Shown here one piece after another: positions 9,173-19,255 of a stretch of 64,000 nucleotides of DNA. Below the pieces are notes generated by a model. That model had not been told where the DNA came from. It saw only the letters and a list, made by a program, of their open reading frames with translations, and searched no databases. Position numbers and translations under genes: made by a program. The number at the start of each line of letters is the position of its first letter. The stretch's first letter is position 1. Origin of the DNA: Carposina sasakii (Eukaryota; Arthropoda; Insecta; Lepidoptera; Carposinidae); NCBI GenBank assembly GCA_014607495.2, contig CP053160.1, positions 11,222,001 to 11,286,000 on the forward strand, written 5' to 3'.

Positions 9173-10952
9173 CCAAAGACCGTTTCTTGCGCCATAAGTT
9201 TTTCCTTGGGGTGTTAATCAAACCACTAAGTAAGACTTCGCCATATACTTCAGCACCTAGTAATATGTCTATCTTACCTGGTAATGCATATCCTGGATCG
9301 GCCAGCTGCAAATCATTCAGCTCCAACCAATCCGAGGCCTCAATTTTATCACTTGGAAGCAGTGTAGTAAGTGATCCTAAAACATAAGCATGTACTTGGA
9401 TAGAAATTTCTGAATTGAGACGCGATTTTACAAAGAATGTAACCCTATGCTTAATACGCATTTGATCGTCTCCCAGACCTGACACCATGCCATTGACATT
9501 AGTGCGTTTAAGACCAAGTAACTGTGCTGTCGACTCTGTTACAAATGAAGCTTGAGAGCCCTGATCTAACAAAGCACGTAAGCAAGCTGTATTCCCGCTT
9601 AAAGAGCGAGCCCTAATAACTGCAGTAGCTAATAAAACCTTATAATTAAGACATTCATTCTTAGAAAAATTAACTACTATATTCTGGTCAGCGCCAGCCG
9701 ATGATGTACTTGCTTTTACTATATTTGATTTGGTGTCCGTAATGGTTTCTTCCCCTTCCACATGCAGCAGAGAATTATGTCTCTTGCCACATATTTTGCA
9801 ACGTATCCACATGCGACATTTTGCAACCGTGTGGCTCTTATTCAGACAGTTAAAGCATAAACCCTTGAGTTGCACGAAATTCCGTCGTTCTTGTACAGAT
9901 TGCTTATTAAACTCGTTGCACATATTTAGATAATGCTTTTCATTGCACAAAGCACATTTCACTTCATTCTTCTTATTGTCTTGAAGAGCTACGTGATAAG
10001 ATTTCTGCTTGGGCATTTGTTTATTTGCTTGCACGACAGGTTTCATCACATTTTTGCTGGAATCTATCATTTCTAGACTCCGAAATCTTGCCTCGAGAAA
10101 CTCAACAAGTTGCCTCCAACTCGGCATGTCTTCTGTCATCATGCTCATTTGTTGTTCCCATTGTGTATGTGACTCTACGTCCAGTTTAGTAATAACCAAA
10201 TACACAATCATAGGATCCCAAGAATTCGTGTCTAAACCCATATTAGATAACGCTTGCAAGCATGCAGATGTTGTATCTAACAATTGTTTAATGCCCTGTG
10301 CTGAAGCCGTAATCGACTTCTGTGAAAATAATGTTCTTAATATTGCATTGGAGTTGTAACGTTTGTTGTTGAATCGCTTCGTAAATTGCTTCCAAGCCTC
10401 GGTATAGTTCTGCTCTGTTGTAGGAATATTTCGTAGAAGATTTGCAGGTTCTCCTGATAAGCTGCTTTTCAGGTAATGCAGCTTCTGCACCGCTGATAGT
10501 TTATCATTATTATGTATCAGAGAAACAAACATATCGTGGAAAGTCTGCCATTCCTCATACCTTCCCGTAAAAACAGGCAGCTGTATTCTTGGTAGCATAA
10601 TATCTGTACCTGCGACTGATGTGTTCTTAATGTCAGAATATGTCGAGCCTTTACTTTGGAATTGTTGAAGTATTTCCTTTAATTCAGAAATATGCACAGT
10701 AAACAATTCTTCAAACCAATCATATTTTTCTTCCTTAAAGTATGATAGATCGTTAATTTCAGTTTCAGTAACGACTTTCATGAGACTACGATGTTCATTT
10801 TTGAATGTCTCAAACAATTCTTGTAAGGTTTGTATTCTCGTTTCGACATAAGATTTTGTGATTCTGGCCTTTGGACTCTTCTTGAAGTTACTTTCTGCCC
10901 TTTCTAGTCTTCGACATAATTCGTTTTGAGAAATTATAAATTTTTCAGCCAT
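9141..10952 (-). CDS. BEL/Pao Gag and aspartic protease
   Basis: This is a 603-codon frame starting at an ATG about 200 bases after the primer-binding site. Residues about 1-110 are charged and helical. Residues about 120-290 match the DUF1759 gag domain ('LPVFTGRYEEWQTFHDMF'). Zinc knuckles lie near 330-390 (CxxCxxxHxxxxC and CFNC...C-x-x-C). A retropepsin-like site 'LLDQGSQASF' lies near residue 460 (A17 family, D-x-G-S form). In this superfamily Gag packages the RNA and the protease cuts the polyprotein. The frame overlaps pol by 32 bases in a different phase. The usual linker motif between protease and reverse transcriptase (FGWVLSG) lies in the third frame, so at least two indels separate the two. 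Confidence 0.9.
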   Translation of the reverse strand: MAEKFIISQNELCRRLERAESNFKKSPKARITKSYVETRIQTLQELFETFKNEHRSLMKVVTETEINDLSYFKEEKYDWFEELFTVHISELKEILQQFQSKGSTYSDIKNTSVAGTDIMLPRIQLPVFTGRYEEWQTFHDMFVSLIHNNDKLSAVQKLHYLKSSLSGEPANLLRNIPTTEQNYTEAWKQFTKRFNNKRYNSNAILRTLFSQKSITASAQGIKQLLDTTSACLQALSNMGLDTNSWDPMIVYLVITKLDVESHTQWEQQMSMMTEDMPSWRQLVEFLEARFRSLEMIDSSKNVMKPVVQANKQMPKQKSYHVALQDNKKNEVKCALCNEKHYLNMCNEFNKQSVQERRNFVQLKGLCFNCLNKSHTVAKCRMWIRCKICGKRHNSLLHVEGEETITDTKSNIVKASTSSAGADQNIVVNFSKNECLNYKVLLATAVIRARSLSGNTACLRALLDQGSQASFVTESTAQLLGLKRTNVNGMVSGLGDDQMRIKHRVTFFVKSRLNSEISIQVHAYVLGSLTTLLPSDKIEASDWLELNDLQLADPGYALPGKIDILLGAEVYGEVLLSGLINTPRKNLWRKKRSLGGFYQENMGF

Positions 10953-11140
10953 TTTGCGATAATTCCGAAAAAATTATGTCAAATATGATATTTGTCAAAG
11001 TCTTCAGAAGAAACTTCAAAATAATTATGAGAATTTTTCTAAGTCCACTGACAGTCACACGCACCACGAACGCAGATTCAGTATCTGCACTCACTATCAC
11101 TTTTTCACTGAATTTCACTTTTACTTCTTCCTGTTCAATT

Positions 11141-11154
11141 CGTTTCGGCACCAA
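11141..11154 (-). promoter_or_regulatory. Primer-binding site of the BEL/Pao element
   Basis: Read on the minus strand, TTGGTGCCGAAACG follows directly on the last LTR bases. A TGG start next to the 5' LTR is the mark of a tRNA 3'-CCA primer site. Which tRNA is used cannot be decided by eye. Confidence 0.7.
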
Positions 11155-11279
11155 TTTTCTTTTCGTAGGGGTAGTAATTAATACACCAAATCACCTCAAA
11201 TATGTATTTATTGCGGCACGTCTATACGTTCCTATCACCAGTAAACACCATTGCGATCTAACTCGCTCTAGGCGACATC
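11155..11279 (-). repeat. Truncated 5' LTR of the BEL/Pao element
   Basis: About 125 bp identical to the outer part of the 3' LTR, except at the very end next to the primer-binding site. The outer 43 bp, including the terminal TG, are missing. The break joins the host duplication through a shared TC at 11278-11279, that is, 2 bp of microhomology. Confidence 0.9.
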
Positions 11280-11337
11280 ATTTATTTAGGTAAATGAACA
11301 TAATTCTACGGTGAATAAGAAATAGCGTATCAGGCAA
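11278..11337 (+). repeat. Right copy of the 60-bp duplication flanking the BEL/Pao element
   Basis: This is the direct repeat of 5469-5528 with 59 of 60 bases matching. It follows the truncated LTR directly and overlaps it by the two-base microhomology. Confidence 0.9.
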
Positions 11338-13185
11338 GATGCCGTAAGTATGCAAAGCTGCAGGAAGCTTATAAATTAATTTGAGTTTACCTATAATATA
11401 TCAACAAATTTAGCATATACAAATCCCCATAATAAACTATTTTAGTTCACAGATTTATATCTACAGACTTCATTTTGTATGCAACACAGATATAGGTATA
11501 TTCATGACATCAAAATTCGTTAAACCAACGAAATCACATTATGGTTTTAATAGTCCCTAACTGCAAGAGTAGGAACATACAAAATCTATCAACTAGTGAT
11601 ACCTGCGACTCTATCTGCATAGACTAAAGAATTACCTATAATGTGTTCCGGTTTTATATTGGACAATGACATCTTCTATACTTTCATGTCCTATTTCAAA
11701 GCTTTCAACACAATGTTAGCTAACTAGGATGTTGGTGGATTCGATTGATTCAGGCTCTAAAGTCAACTTAACCTGCACATTAGCATCAATGACAATTTAT
11801 ATACCTACAGGAAGATGTAAATTAATATTTTCTCTTATGTTGTTTCGTTCCACTGCATTATAACGTACATAGAACTTAGCAGTAGATTAGATAAACTGTA
11901 ATATAGCTCCTTAGTCAAATCTTTAATTTTTATGTGAGAATATACCTTTATCATTTTCTAATTAACTTTAATTTCTGTCAATTATTAATGGATTAAATCC
12001 ATGCATTGTTATGACCATTTATACCTAATATCTGGTTTACTAAACTCTATATAAAAATGTAATGGATGCCGTAACATCGTTACGCATCGACGTTCGTAGT
12101 TTAACATTTCAATAGCGGTTAGACTTTTGAAAATAAATGCGTTTTATTAGAGCAACAAAGTTTCGATGACGAACCTTTATCGGTTCAATCACAAAACAAT
12201 ATTACTTTGTCGAACCTAGGTCGAACCCTATTTTTGCCCTTTTTAAATATCAAAATTAGAGTTATGCAGTGCTGCTTATAAAGCGCGTGTAAAGTTATGC
12301 ATCCGTTAAGCTCGACATTTAACAGCAAAATATATCGCTTATCTGTAAAATTAAGAACATTGATTAGCCTAAGCATGGCCTAAACAATGCTTAAATTTAC
12401 TTTATAATAGGCCCATCAAACAAATTTAGCTACACCTGCTGAACGTTTCATGAACTAATGCTTATGTATGTAACTATATAATTTAAACGAAATAATCATA
12501 TTGCATAATTTCGATATGCATATGAGCTCGTGAAAAGTGCTTTTCCAGATACAGAGATAGGAATTAATTGTTGATCTCCATAACTAAAGGCGGGGGTTAC
12601 ACCGTTGAGTATTGTAAAGGTAATGTTACTGCAAAGGCGATTGTGTGAAATGCTGGGTTAGGTTAATCTAATGAAATTATTAATTTTCGAAGAACACATT
12701 TTGTACGTAACACTTAAAGTTATGTAGTATTAAAAGATTTTTTTTTAGGTATTTTACATATTTCTGTATTATTAAAAAGAAAAGAGTATTAGAAGAAAAA
12801 GAAAGTATTACATTTACGTACCTTTAGCGAATGCCCTTGCTTCATATCCTTATTTTACTGCCAAAATTGTTAAGTAAAATTTTTATATACTTACCTATTT
12901 TTTATTGACAAATTAACAACATGATAAATGTCTATTTTGTCAACGTTAAAAATTTACCTAAAGCGCAGCCAATGAGGTTATGGAATGACAACGTATGGGA
13001 AAGCTTACGAGTTCGAATTGAAAACCCACACTTAAAAAAACCTACCAATCCTACTAAAAAATAATGTCAATATTTGTGAGAAAGGAAGTTTTAGTCTTTC
13101 AAGCAAAAACTGCAAAAATTCGAAGTCATATTATAAATGCGAAAGTAAGTTTGTTTGTAACCTTTTCACGCTCTATTTTTTAACT
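11338..13185. other. Gene-free AT-rich stretch
   Basis: No gene, paired TIRs or LINE similarity was recognised. The open frame at 12376-12185 (minus, 62 codons) has no motif. A start of the Helitron-like family ('attataaatgcgaaagtaagtttg') is visible near 13128-13155. Confidence 0.5.
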
Positions 13186-14095
13186 GACTTCAAAAAGAAG
13201 AGGTTATCAATTCGTCTGTATGTTTTTTTTAATCATTATTATCAGAACTCCGTCATTTATGAACCGATTTCAATTTTTTTTTATAGTTAGTAATGGCATG
13301 CTTCCAAGTTGGTCACATATTCACCACATCAGGATCTGATGATGGGATCTTGGAGAAATCGAGGCCAATCCTCAAATATTGTAGGCACATGTAGTCTGTT
13401 TTTATACTTTTACTGAGCGTTTTGATCACCTACATATAAAACATAACATCTGATGATGGAATCTCTAAGGAATCTAGGGATCTCCTCAAATATTATTGGC
13501 ACGAGTAGTCGGTTTTTAGATTTAATATTGAGAATTTTGGTCAGCTACACATAATATGAAGGAAACGAGTGTCTGATGATGGAGCCGCCGAAAAACAGAT
13601 AGTGGAACTTTTTAGTAACAAAATCCCCCTATGGCAGGCCTCGGTCCGTTAGTGGACTGCAATAGGCTTATGAAGATGGAGATAATAAGATAATAAATTA
13701 AGTCTTGTAATTATTTGTTGTGTTAAGCCGTGTCCGAAGTAAGATGGTGATGGTAAGAGGAAGAGGTAAAATGATTGGGAACAGGGCAGGAAGAAGGATT
13801 GTAATTATACAGGGTGATTTTTGGTCGTCAACGTTCCCGAAAACTACGGAATCTCCTCATCATCACGATCATTTTTCTCCATGGGAAGTGTCTGGTTTCC
13901 AAAATATTTGGGTCCAAAGTTGAGTAAATAGACTGCGTTTTTCTGCATAAATGCACATATAGCAGGATTTTTGTCAGACGTCAAATTTCGAAGCCTAGTC
14001 ATTTCTCTCTGTGCCCTTTCGTCATGTGGCCGATTTAATAATTTGCTGGCAACTAAATCTGACTTCTAAACTTCGTACATGGCATAACGTAACAT
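13186..14095 (+). mobile_element. Composite non-autonomous element, left copy
   Basis: It runs from 'agaggttatcaattcgtctgtatg' through three internal blocks that each contain 'atctgatgatgg(g/a)atct', then 'ggactgcaataggcttatgaagatg', to 'gttaagccgtgtccgaagtaagatgg' and 'cgtacatggcataacgtaac'. A near full-length copy lies in opposite orientation at 20488-21340, which defines the unit. It is interrupted by a different element at about 13812-13970. There is no reading frame with recognisable domains. Confidence 0.65.
13812..13970 (+). mobile_element. Insertion of the 'ctacggaatctcctc' TIR family
   Basis: 'acagggtgatttttggtcgtcaacg', then 'ctacggaatctcctcatcatcacgatcatttttctccatgg' and 'agttgagtaaatagactgcg'. 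The same sequence occurs at 18885-19255 and, reversed, at 17079-17163. It interrupts the composite element, because the host unit resumes at about 13970 with 'gtcagacgtcaaatttcgaagcc', which is continuous in the other copy. Only one end (ACAGGGTG) is clear here. Confidence 0.6.
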
Positions 14096-14224
14096 ATATT
14101 TTAGCAAAATTTTACAATAGTAAGCTCAAGTTTGGGCTATAGGGGCGGACGGAAGTCGATTGTTGGTTTAAAAAAAAATTCAAGCAATCTTCTTGAAAAG
14201 TACGGAGAAGGACATATAGGCCAC

Positions 14225-14300
14225 ATTCTGTAGTCCACGCGGACGAAGTCGCAGGCGCTAGTAGGCTATAAAGTCCACGCTGACAAAGTCGCGAGCTTCC
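14225..14300 (+). repeat. Helitron-like 3' tail fragments
   Basis: Two short stretches, 'gtccacgcggacgaagtcgcaggcgctagt' and 'gtccacgctgacaaagtcgcgagc', match the 3' end of the Helitron-like family (compare 56300-56358). They are tail fragments only. Confidence 0.5.
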
Positions 14301-14874
14301 ACTATTAGAATCATAACTTACATTACACGTCGGTGTAACACACGACTGCAATAATTTGAAATGGGCTCGTTCGAACATTATTATTCACCGACGGCTCGAA
14401 ATGAATTCGTTTTTATTCAAACGCCAGAATGATATAATTAAAATTTGAATACAAGATTAGAATGAGAGAAAAACCCACATAGAATCTGATTTATACCAAT
14501 GTTTTTTTTTTTGCAAAGAGTTGAAAATTAAATGACTTTTCCTTTTTAATTTTCCCGGAAAATTTAATAGAGTGCGATAATCATATTATTATGTTGATAA
14601 TTCTATTACGTCATATAGTCATATTTTAAGATTTCAATCTACTCTTATAAAAAAAAAATAATCAACTCGTTTATATCTTTTATATGAGCCACCACGATTT
14701 GGGCAATACCCATACATAGATATAAAATCTTTTTTTTAAATTTTAAATTATTTATTTAAATTCTTTTAAACTAATGCTATTTTAAGTACTAACCTATTTA
14801 AAAGGTTTTTGTTCCATAAAAACCGGTTAAGTATGAGTTGGACTCGCACGTGAAGAATTCCATATCACAATATA

Positions 14875-15580
14875 CAGGGTGTGGGTGACAGTCAGGCAAA
14901 TACTGAAATGCTGAACAACTACCATTGTGTTGAGTTATACGACAGTGTTATTACTCGCAGGAAATGTATTTTTGAATGATTATCAGTAATCTTTGCTCTG
15001 CGCGCTAGTTGTATCGGGCGATCCTGTGACTAATTAAATAGGCTTATTGGTTATTGTGTGACACATTGCTCTTTTTTAGATCACTAGTGACTCTTCATTA
15101 TAATAAATAATAATAATAAAATCTTTTTATTTCAGGCTTGTGCCCATAGTGTTAGTATTACACAAACTTAAATTTTATGTTAGTATATAGTACAAAAAAA
15201 CAACAAATAAATAGGATACCCAGATACAATACAAGAAGAGCTGACAATCTGAGCAATGGGCGGTCGTACAGGTTACAGGACTGATATCCCAAAAGGTGTG
15301 GGCATATACAGAGATGTCCAATGGATAATTATGGTTGATCAGTTATTTGAACTTTTATGAAGGCAACTTTTTTTTAAATCATCTTTTGGTTAAAATTTTA
15401 TTTTTAAGTTATTATCTAAGGCCTAATTAAACGAACTAAACTATTTTTCTCCTGAAAATATCAAAAAAATTTCGGAAATTTTGGGAATTTTTCTGCAAAA
15501 ATTTTCAGTGTTTTCCGCCTCAGAATCATGGTCTGACGTGGTATGGTATCAATATTTGCCTGGCTGTCACAAACACCCTA
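14875..15580. mobile_element. TIR element inserted at TATA, 706 bp
   Basis: The ends are CAGGGTGTGGGTGACAGTC and, in reverse complement, 'gcctggctgtcacaaacaccct'. TATA flanks both sides (14871-14874 and 15581-15584). A second copy at 32550-33022 shares 'ggcaaatact', 'gagttatac', 'gatcctgtgactaat' and 'cctcagaatcatggtc'. This copy is longer because an AT-rich block with LINE-tail character (about 15092-15345) sits inside it. It has no transposase. Confidence 0.7.
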
Positions 15581-15944
15581 TATAAAAACGACAAAAAACA
15601 CTTTTTACCTTTAACGTAACCGTACGTAACCCAAAAAATTAGAAGCCTCTACATAGTACACCGGACAATATAATCAAATCTCATATCTTCATATGAACTG
15701 CGGCATGCCTAAGTAACTTACAACAGAAGTATCCTACTCAACGCTGACATAGAATCACATAGGTATATAGAGCGGTAAGGTATATTTTACTAGTGACCCG
15801 CCCCAGCTTTGTTTCAGTCTGTAGTTGACTAACTTCGCAATCATAAGTCATCAGATAGCGGAGGGATATAGTGAGATGAACACCATAAATATCATTTTTT
15901 ATTTGGTGGAAAGTTGTCCTCTTTGGGGGATTAGGGGCATGACA

Positions 15945-16180
15945 AAATGTATACATACATATAATCACGCCTTTATCCCTTACGGGGTAGGCAGAGCACC
16001 AAGGGCCTATATAACCACATGGTGCCACTTCTGACCAATTTTGAGGGTATAATTGAGATGTACCAGTTCGGTTAGTAGTGACAGGTGGTCAGCCCATCAC
16101 CTACAAAACACCAAGACCCTCTTGTCCCTTTACTGACTTGTACAGTATGCCCGGGAAAAGAAGCAGCTGTAGTATTATAC
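15945..16180 (-). repeat. S-family dispersed repeat
   Basis: It starts 'atacatataatcacgcctttatcccttacggggtaggcagagcacc' and continues 'ccacatggtgccacttctgaccaattttgag', 'gacaggtggtcagcccatc' and 'acttgtacagtatgcccgggaa'. Copies at 17680-17790, 55520-55717 and 58875-59085 define the family. There is no open frame and it is probably non-autonomous. Confidence 0.65.
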
Positions 16181-17078
16181 GTTTTTTTTTTCACTTCCAG
16201 AGCAGCATAGAAGACAAAATGTATGTATGTAAAATTTTCTAAAGTTGAAATTGTTACAAAGATTATCCTAACCACATTCAAACTAACAGACCTCCATACT
16301 ATATGTATAGCCGTAGATAGATCCTCCCTAGGCCGGACAAAACACCGCCTAGAAATCTATGCCTACAGGGGGGTTAGACAGAAAATTATCGGGGGGTCCA
16401 GGGGGGCCTTGGGGGAGCTTGACTGGCCTGATATGTGACCGGAGAGTCTTGTTCAACAAACGATGACGATGATATAAGCTGCGCCGTTTTAAGTGTATTA
16501 CGTAGGTAGAAGTGCGGCTTTTAGGCTCAGCCTGAGATTTGAGGGCGCGCCATTATGCCTTGCCGATTTATGTGCACCTGTCTATGTGCTGTGCGTTCTC
16601 AGGTGATATGGTTTGTGAAATTGGATGAGATTTGTGAGATAGGACTTTGACGTTTTGAGGCTTGAGTAACAAAATGAAATTTATTGAGAGAAATGTGTGT
16701 TTCATAAAGTAAACTAGTTTTAGTTAGGTACTTTTAAAGTAATGTGAAGTACTTATAGCTACTAATTATGTGTGTCAAAATGCATTACCAAAATACACAG
16801 TGTTTATCTTTATATTATCTAAATTTTGTAATAAAATTGAAAAATTAGAACGCCCTATCTAAATATCGTACTATTAGACATCCAGCTTTAGGTATATTTA
16901 ATTAATGCTTTGAAGTAAGTATTAGTGCTCGCCTTATATCGAAATTCGGTCATATTGTGTTTCTGATACTTACAGCTTTTAGTTTAATGTAATTTTATGT
17001 ATGCTTACATCACACAAAGAGCACCTCCAAATTTCAGGTCCCTAAGATCTGCGGTGTCTAAACACTTCCCAGGTATGC

Positions 17079-17163
17079 TTCCATGGAGAAAAATGATCGT
17101 AATGATGAGGAGATTCCGTAGTTTTCGGGAACATTGACGACCAAAAATCATCCTGTATATACA
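17079..17163 (-). mobile_element. Fragment of the 'ctacggaatctcctc' TIR family
   Basis: Reverse-complement copy: 'ccatggagaaaaatgatcgtaatgatgaggagattccgtag', ending 'catcctgtatat'. Only one end of the element is present. Confidence 0.6.
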
Positions 17164-17429
17164 AAGCAAACACTCACTATCTACATTACCCCATAGGCCC
17201 GACGCAGCAACATTGTTACGTCGTCCATTTCGTTATTAATTTATTTAATTTGCTCCTGTATGAGCCGGCCTAATTGCCCAGTGCCGTTCGCCCACTTATC
17301 ATAATGTCTCGCAAATCACGACGCTGCTTGAATAAATCTAGCCCGATAGAGCTTGGACTAGGTTTAGGGTTGCCAATAGTAGGGTTAAATGTAATTATAT
17401 AGGTGGGTAATTGCCTTCCTATAATATAA

Positions 17430-17552
17430 TAGGCAATACAAATCTAAAATAGCTTAATAATTATATTATAAAAGGACCTTGTGCTTTGTATTGTCTATTT
17501 ATAGGCAATGCACATCTAAAATAGCTAATACAAAGCACAAGGTTCCTTTTAG
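17430..17552. repeat. Short direct repeat overlapping a hairpin
   Basis: 'aggcaata/tgcacaaatctaaaatagct' type sequence is present twice (about 17432 and 17503). Between and after them lie arms 'aaaaggaccttgtgctttgtatt' (17470-17492) and its reverse complement with one change (about 17527-17550). This looks like a small tandem duplication that captured an inverted segment. Confidence 0.5.
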
Positions 17553-17679
17553 TAACGTACTTCTTACTGTGCAATCAATATGGTGATGGGTAAAAACCTG
17601 CCACCGTTCGACTATGTTTTTTGGTAGTTTATACTCGTAGTGATGATCACTCATTGAAACCAAACAAAATGCATACATA

Positions 17680-17790
17680 CATACATATAATCACGCCTTT
17701 ATCCCTTACGGGATAGGCAGAGCACCAAGGGCCGGTAGGACCACATGGTGCCACTTCTGACCAATTTTGAGAGTATAGTGTGAGATGTAC
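17680..17790 (+). repeat. S-family dispersed repeat, short copy
   Basis: 'catacatacatataatcacgcctttatcccttacgggataggcagagcacc' followed by 'ccacatggtgccacttctgacc'. It is truncated relative to the copy at 15945. Confidence 0.65.
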
Positions 17791-18218
17791 AAAATGCAAG
17801 TGGTAGGTATAATGCCTTGTCTCAATAAAATTAAATATTTACACGTTATAACGGTTTTATAATTCTTCTTGAAATGGTCTCATTGAAACTTAATAAATAA
17901 AATGCCAATCTGAAGAAAATTAGATTTTTACAAGTTGTATACATATGGGTATAATATTTCTTCTAGATACATATTGGGAGATCTCTAAATAGTTTAGACT
18001 ATAAAATTATCAGTTGCGTGATTTATCAGTCTATTTTAAATATATAAATAATTAATTTATAAAATGCCACCCCTTAAAGAACGGTTAAAAACAAAAATGT
18101 ACCGGCACGCGGATTCGCAGCATAAATCTACATCGGCGTGCCATCGGCGCACACGCAGCACCCAGTCCATTTTGTACTAACATATAATAATTTATGTTTT
18201 GTTTATTAAATTATTATT

Positions 18219-18480
18219 GAATTGTATCAGGCGTCACTATTCGGAAGTTCAAATCTCTATTGAGGGATCGCCCACCACCGGGCCCTATACCCTCCGCTGA
18301 CCCTCGGATCTGCCGACTCATGATCACGAACACAAGACACTACAGTCGCAACGAGAAGCCAGATCCAAGCACCTAGCATGCAACCATAAATACATAGCTG
18401 CTAATCCGAAAACCAATTAAAATTTTAATCGACATATGTTTCGCCAACACCCGTGGCATCATCAGGATTAGTTTTCCATG
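18219..18480 (+). repeat. P-family dispersed repeat
   Basis: From 'ttgaattgtatcaggcgtcac' through 'cgcccaccaccgggccctataccctccgctgaccctcggatc' and 'gcacctagcatgcaacc' to 'catatgtttcgccaacacccgtggcatcatcagg'. A close copy in reverse lies at 59890-60165, and weaker ones lie at 3205, 29275, 42600 and 44958. Its downstream end runs into the left arm of a perfect palindrome. Confidence 0.7.
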
Positions 18481-18601
18481 TTAGTTCTATCTACCGAACC
18501 AACTAACTAACAACTAAAACCTTTTTTTTTTTGGTTGGTTTTAGTTGTTAGTTAGTTGGTTCGGTAGATAGAACTAACATGGAAAACTAATCCTGATGAT
18601 G
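18457..18601. repeat. Perfect palindrome, 64-bp arms with a 17-bp spacer
   Basis: Arm 18457-18520 (from 'catcatcagg' to 'caactaaaac') is the exact reverse complement of 18538-18601. The spacer is mostly T. The left arm continues naturally from the P-family repeat; the right arm ends and unrelated DNA starts. This fits a template-switch snap-back duplication. Its perfection implies it is recent, or else an assembly fold-back. Confidence 0.9.
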
Positions 18602-18884
18602 AAATTATTTTTACTAAATATACACTATTTTGGTAGTTAAGTTATTATTTTTCAGTATAATTGATAGAGGTTCGTCATTAAAACATTTCCGCAAGGCGAG
18701 GAAGCCTTCATTTAGCGATCGATAAATGATGTGATAAAGTAAGGTACTCGTATTGGTGGTAATGTTTCTGCAACGAACGTAACTAAGTACCCAGTTCAAC
18801 ATGATAGGAGTTTATGGACTTAAATTTGCTAGTTTTCAAAACTATTACCAAGTCTTATTTTAAGGTTATACAGCTTTAGTATTT

Positions 18885-19255
18885 TTTGTCGTCAACGTTC
18901 CCGAAAACTACGGAATCTCCTCATCATCACGATCATTTTTCTCCATGGAAGAATACCTGGGAAGTGTCTGGTTTCCAAAATATTAGGGTGCAAAGTTGAG
19001 TAAATAGACTGCGTTTTTCTGCATAAATGCACATCGACGCGTGTAGCAAGATTTTTTCACGAGAAATAATTAATATCTGTCTATGAAAAAAACTATTATA
19101 AACACTGGACACTATAAATTTCGCCCGATCAAGTAATAAAAAAATAAAAAAACATACATCCTTTCCCAGCACTTTTTTGGCATAAACTTACTTTATTTGA
19201 TGTATAGAGTACGTACCCTTCGTTAAGGGTGGTAACGAAAAACACCCTGTATATC
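18885..19255. mobile_element. 'ctacggaatctcctc' TIR element, longest copy
   Basis: 'gtcgtcaacgttcccgaaaactacggaatctcctcatcatcacg' at the left; 'gttaagggtggtaacgaaaaacaccctgtatatc' at the right. The CACCCTG-TATA end matches the other TATA-inserting elements of the window. No transposase domain is seen in the open frames inside. Confidence 0.6.

Larger units (their letters stand above)
5529..11279 (-). mobile_element. BEL/Pao LTR retrotransposon
   Basis: This is a 5.75-kb element read on the minus strand, in the order truncated 5' LTR (11279-11155), primer-binding site, gag-protease (10952-9141), reverse transcriptase/RNase H/integrase (9172-5796) and complete 3' LTR (5696-5529). The domain order, the DUF1759-type gag, the aspartic protease of the A17 type and the FYMDD reverse-transcriptase motif are those of BEL/Pao. 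The 123 LTR bases that can be compared (5531-5653 with 11157-11279) are identical by eye, so the insertion is young. Small frameshifts interrupt pol, so as read the copy would not make a complete polyprotein. Confidence 0.95.

Noticed and set aside
7191..10359. Plus-strand open frames inside the BEL/Pao element
   Set aside because: They are mirror frames of gag and pol with no domains of their own.
10945..11154. A 69-codon minus-strand ORF upstream of gag
   Set aside because: It lies in the leader after the primer-binding site, has no known domain and overlaps the gag start in another frame.
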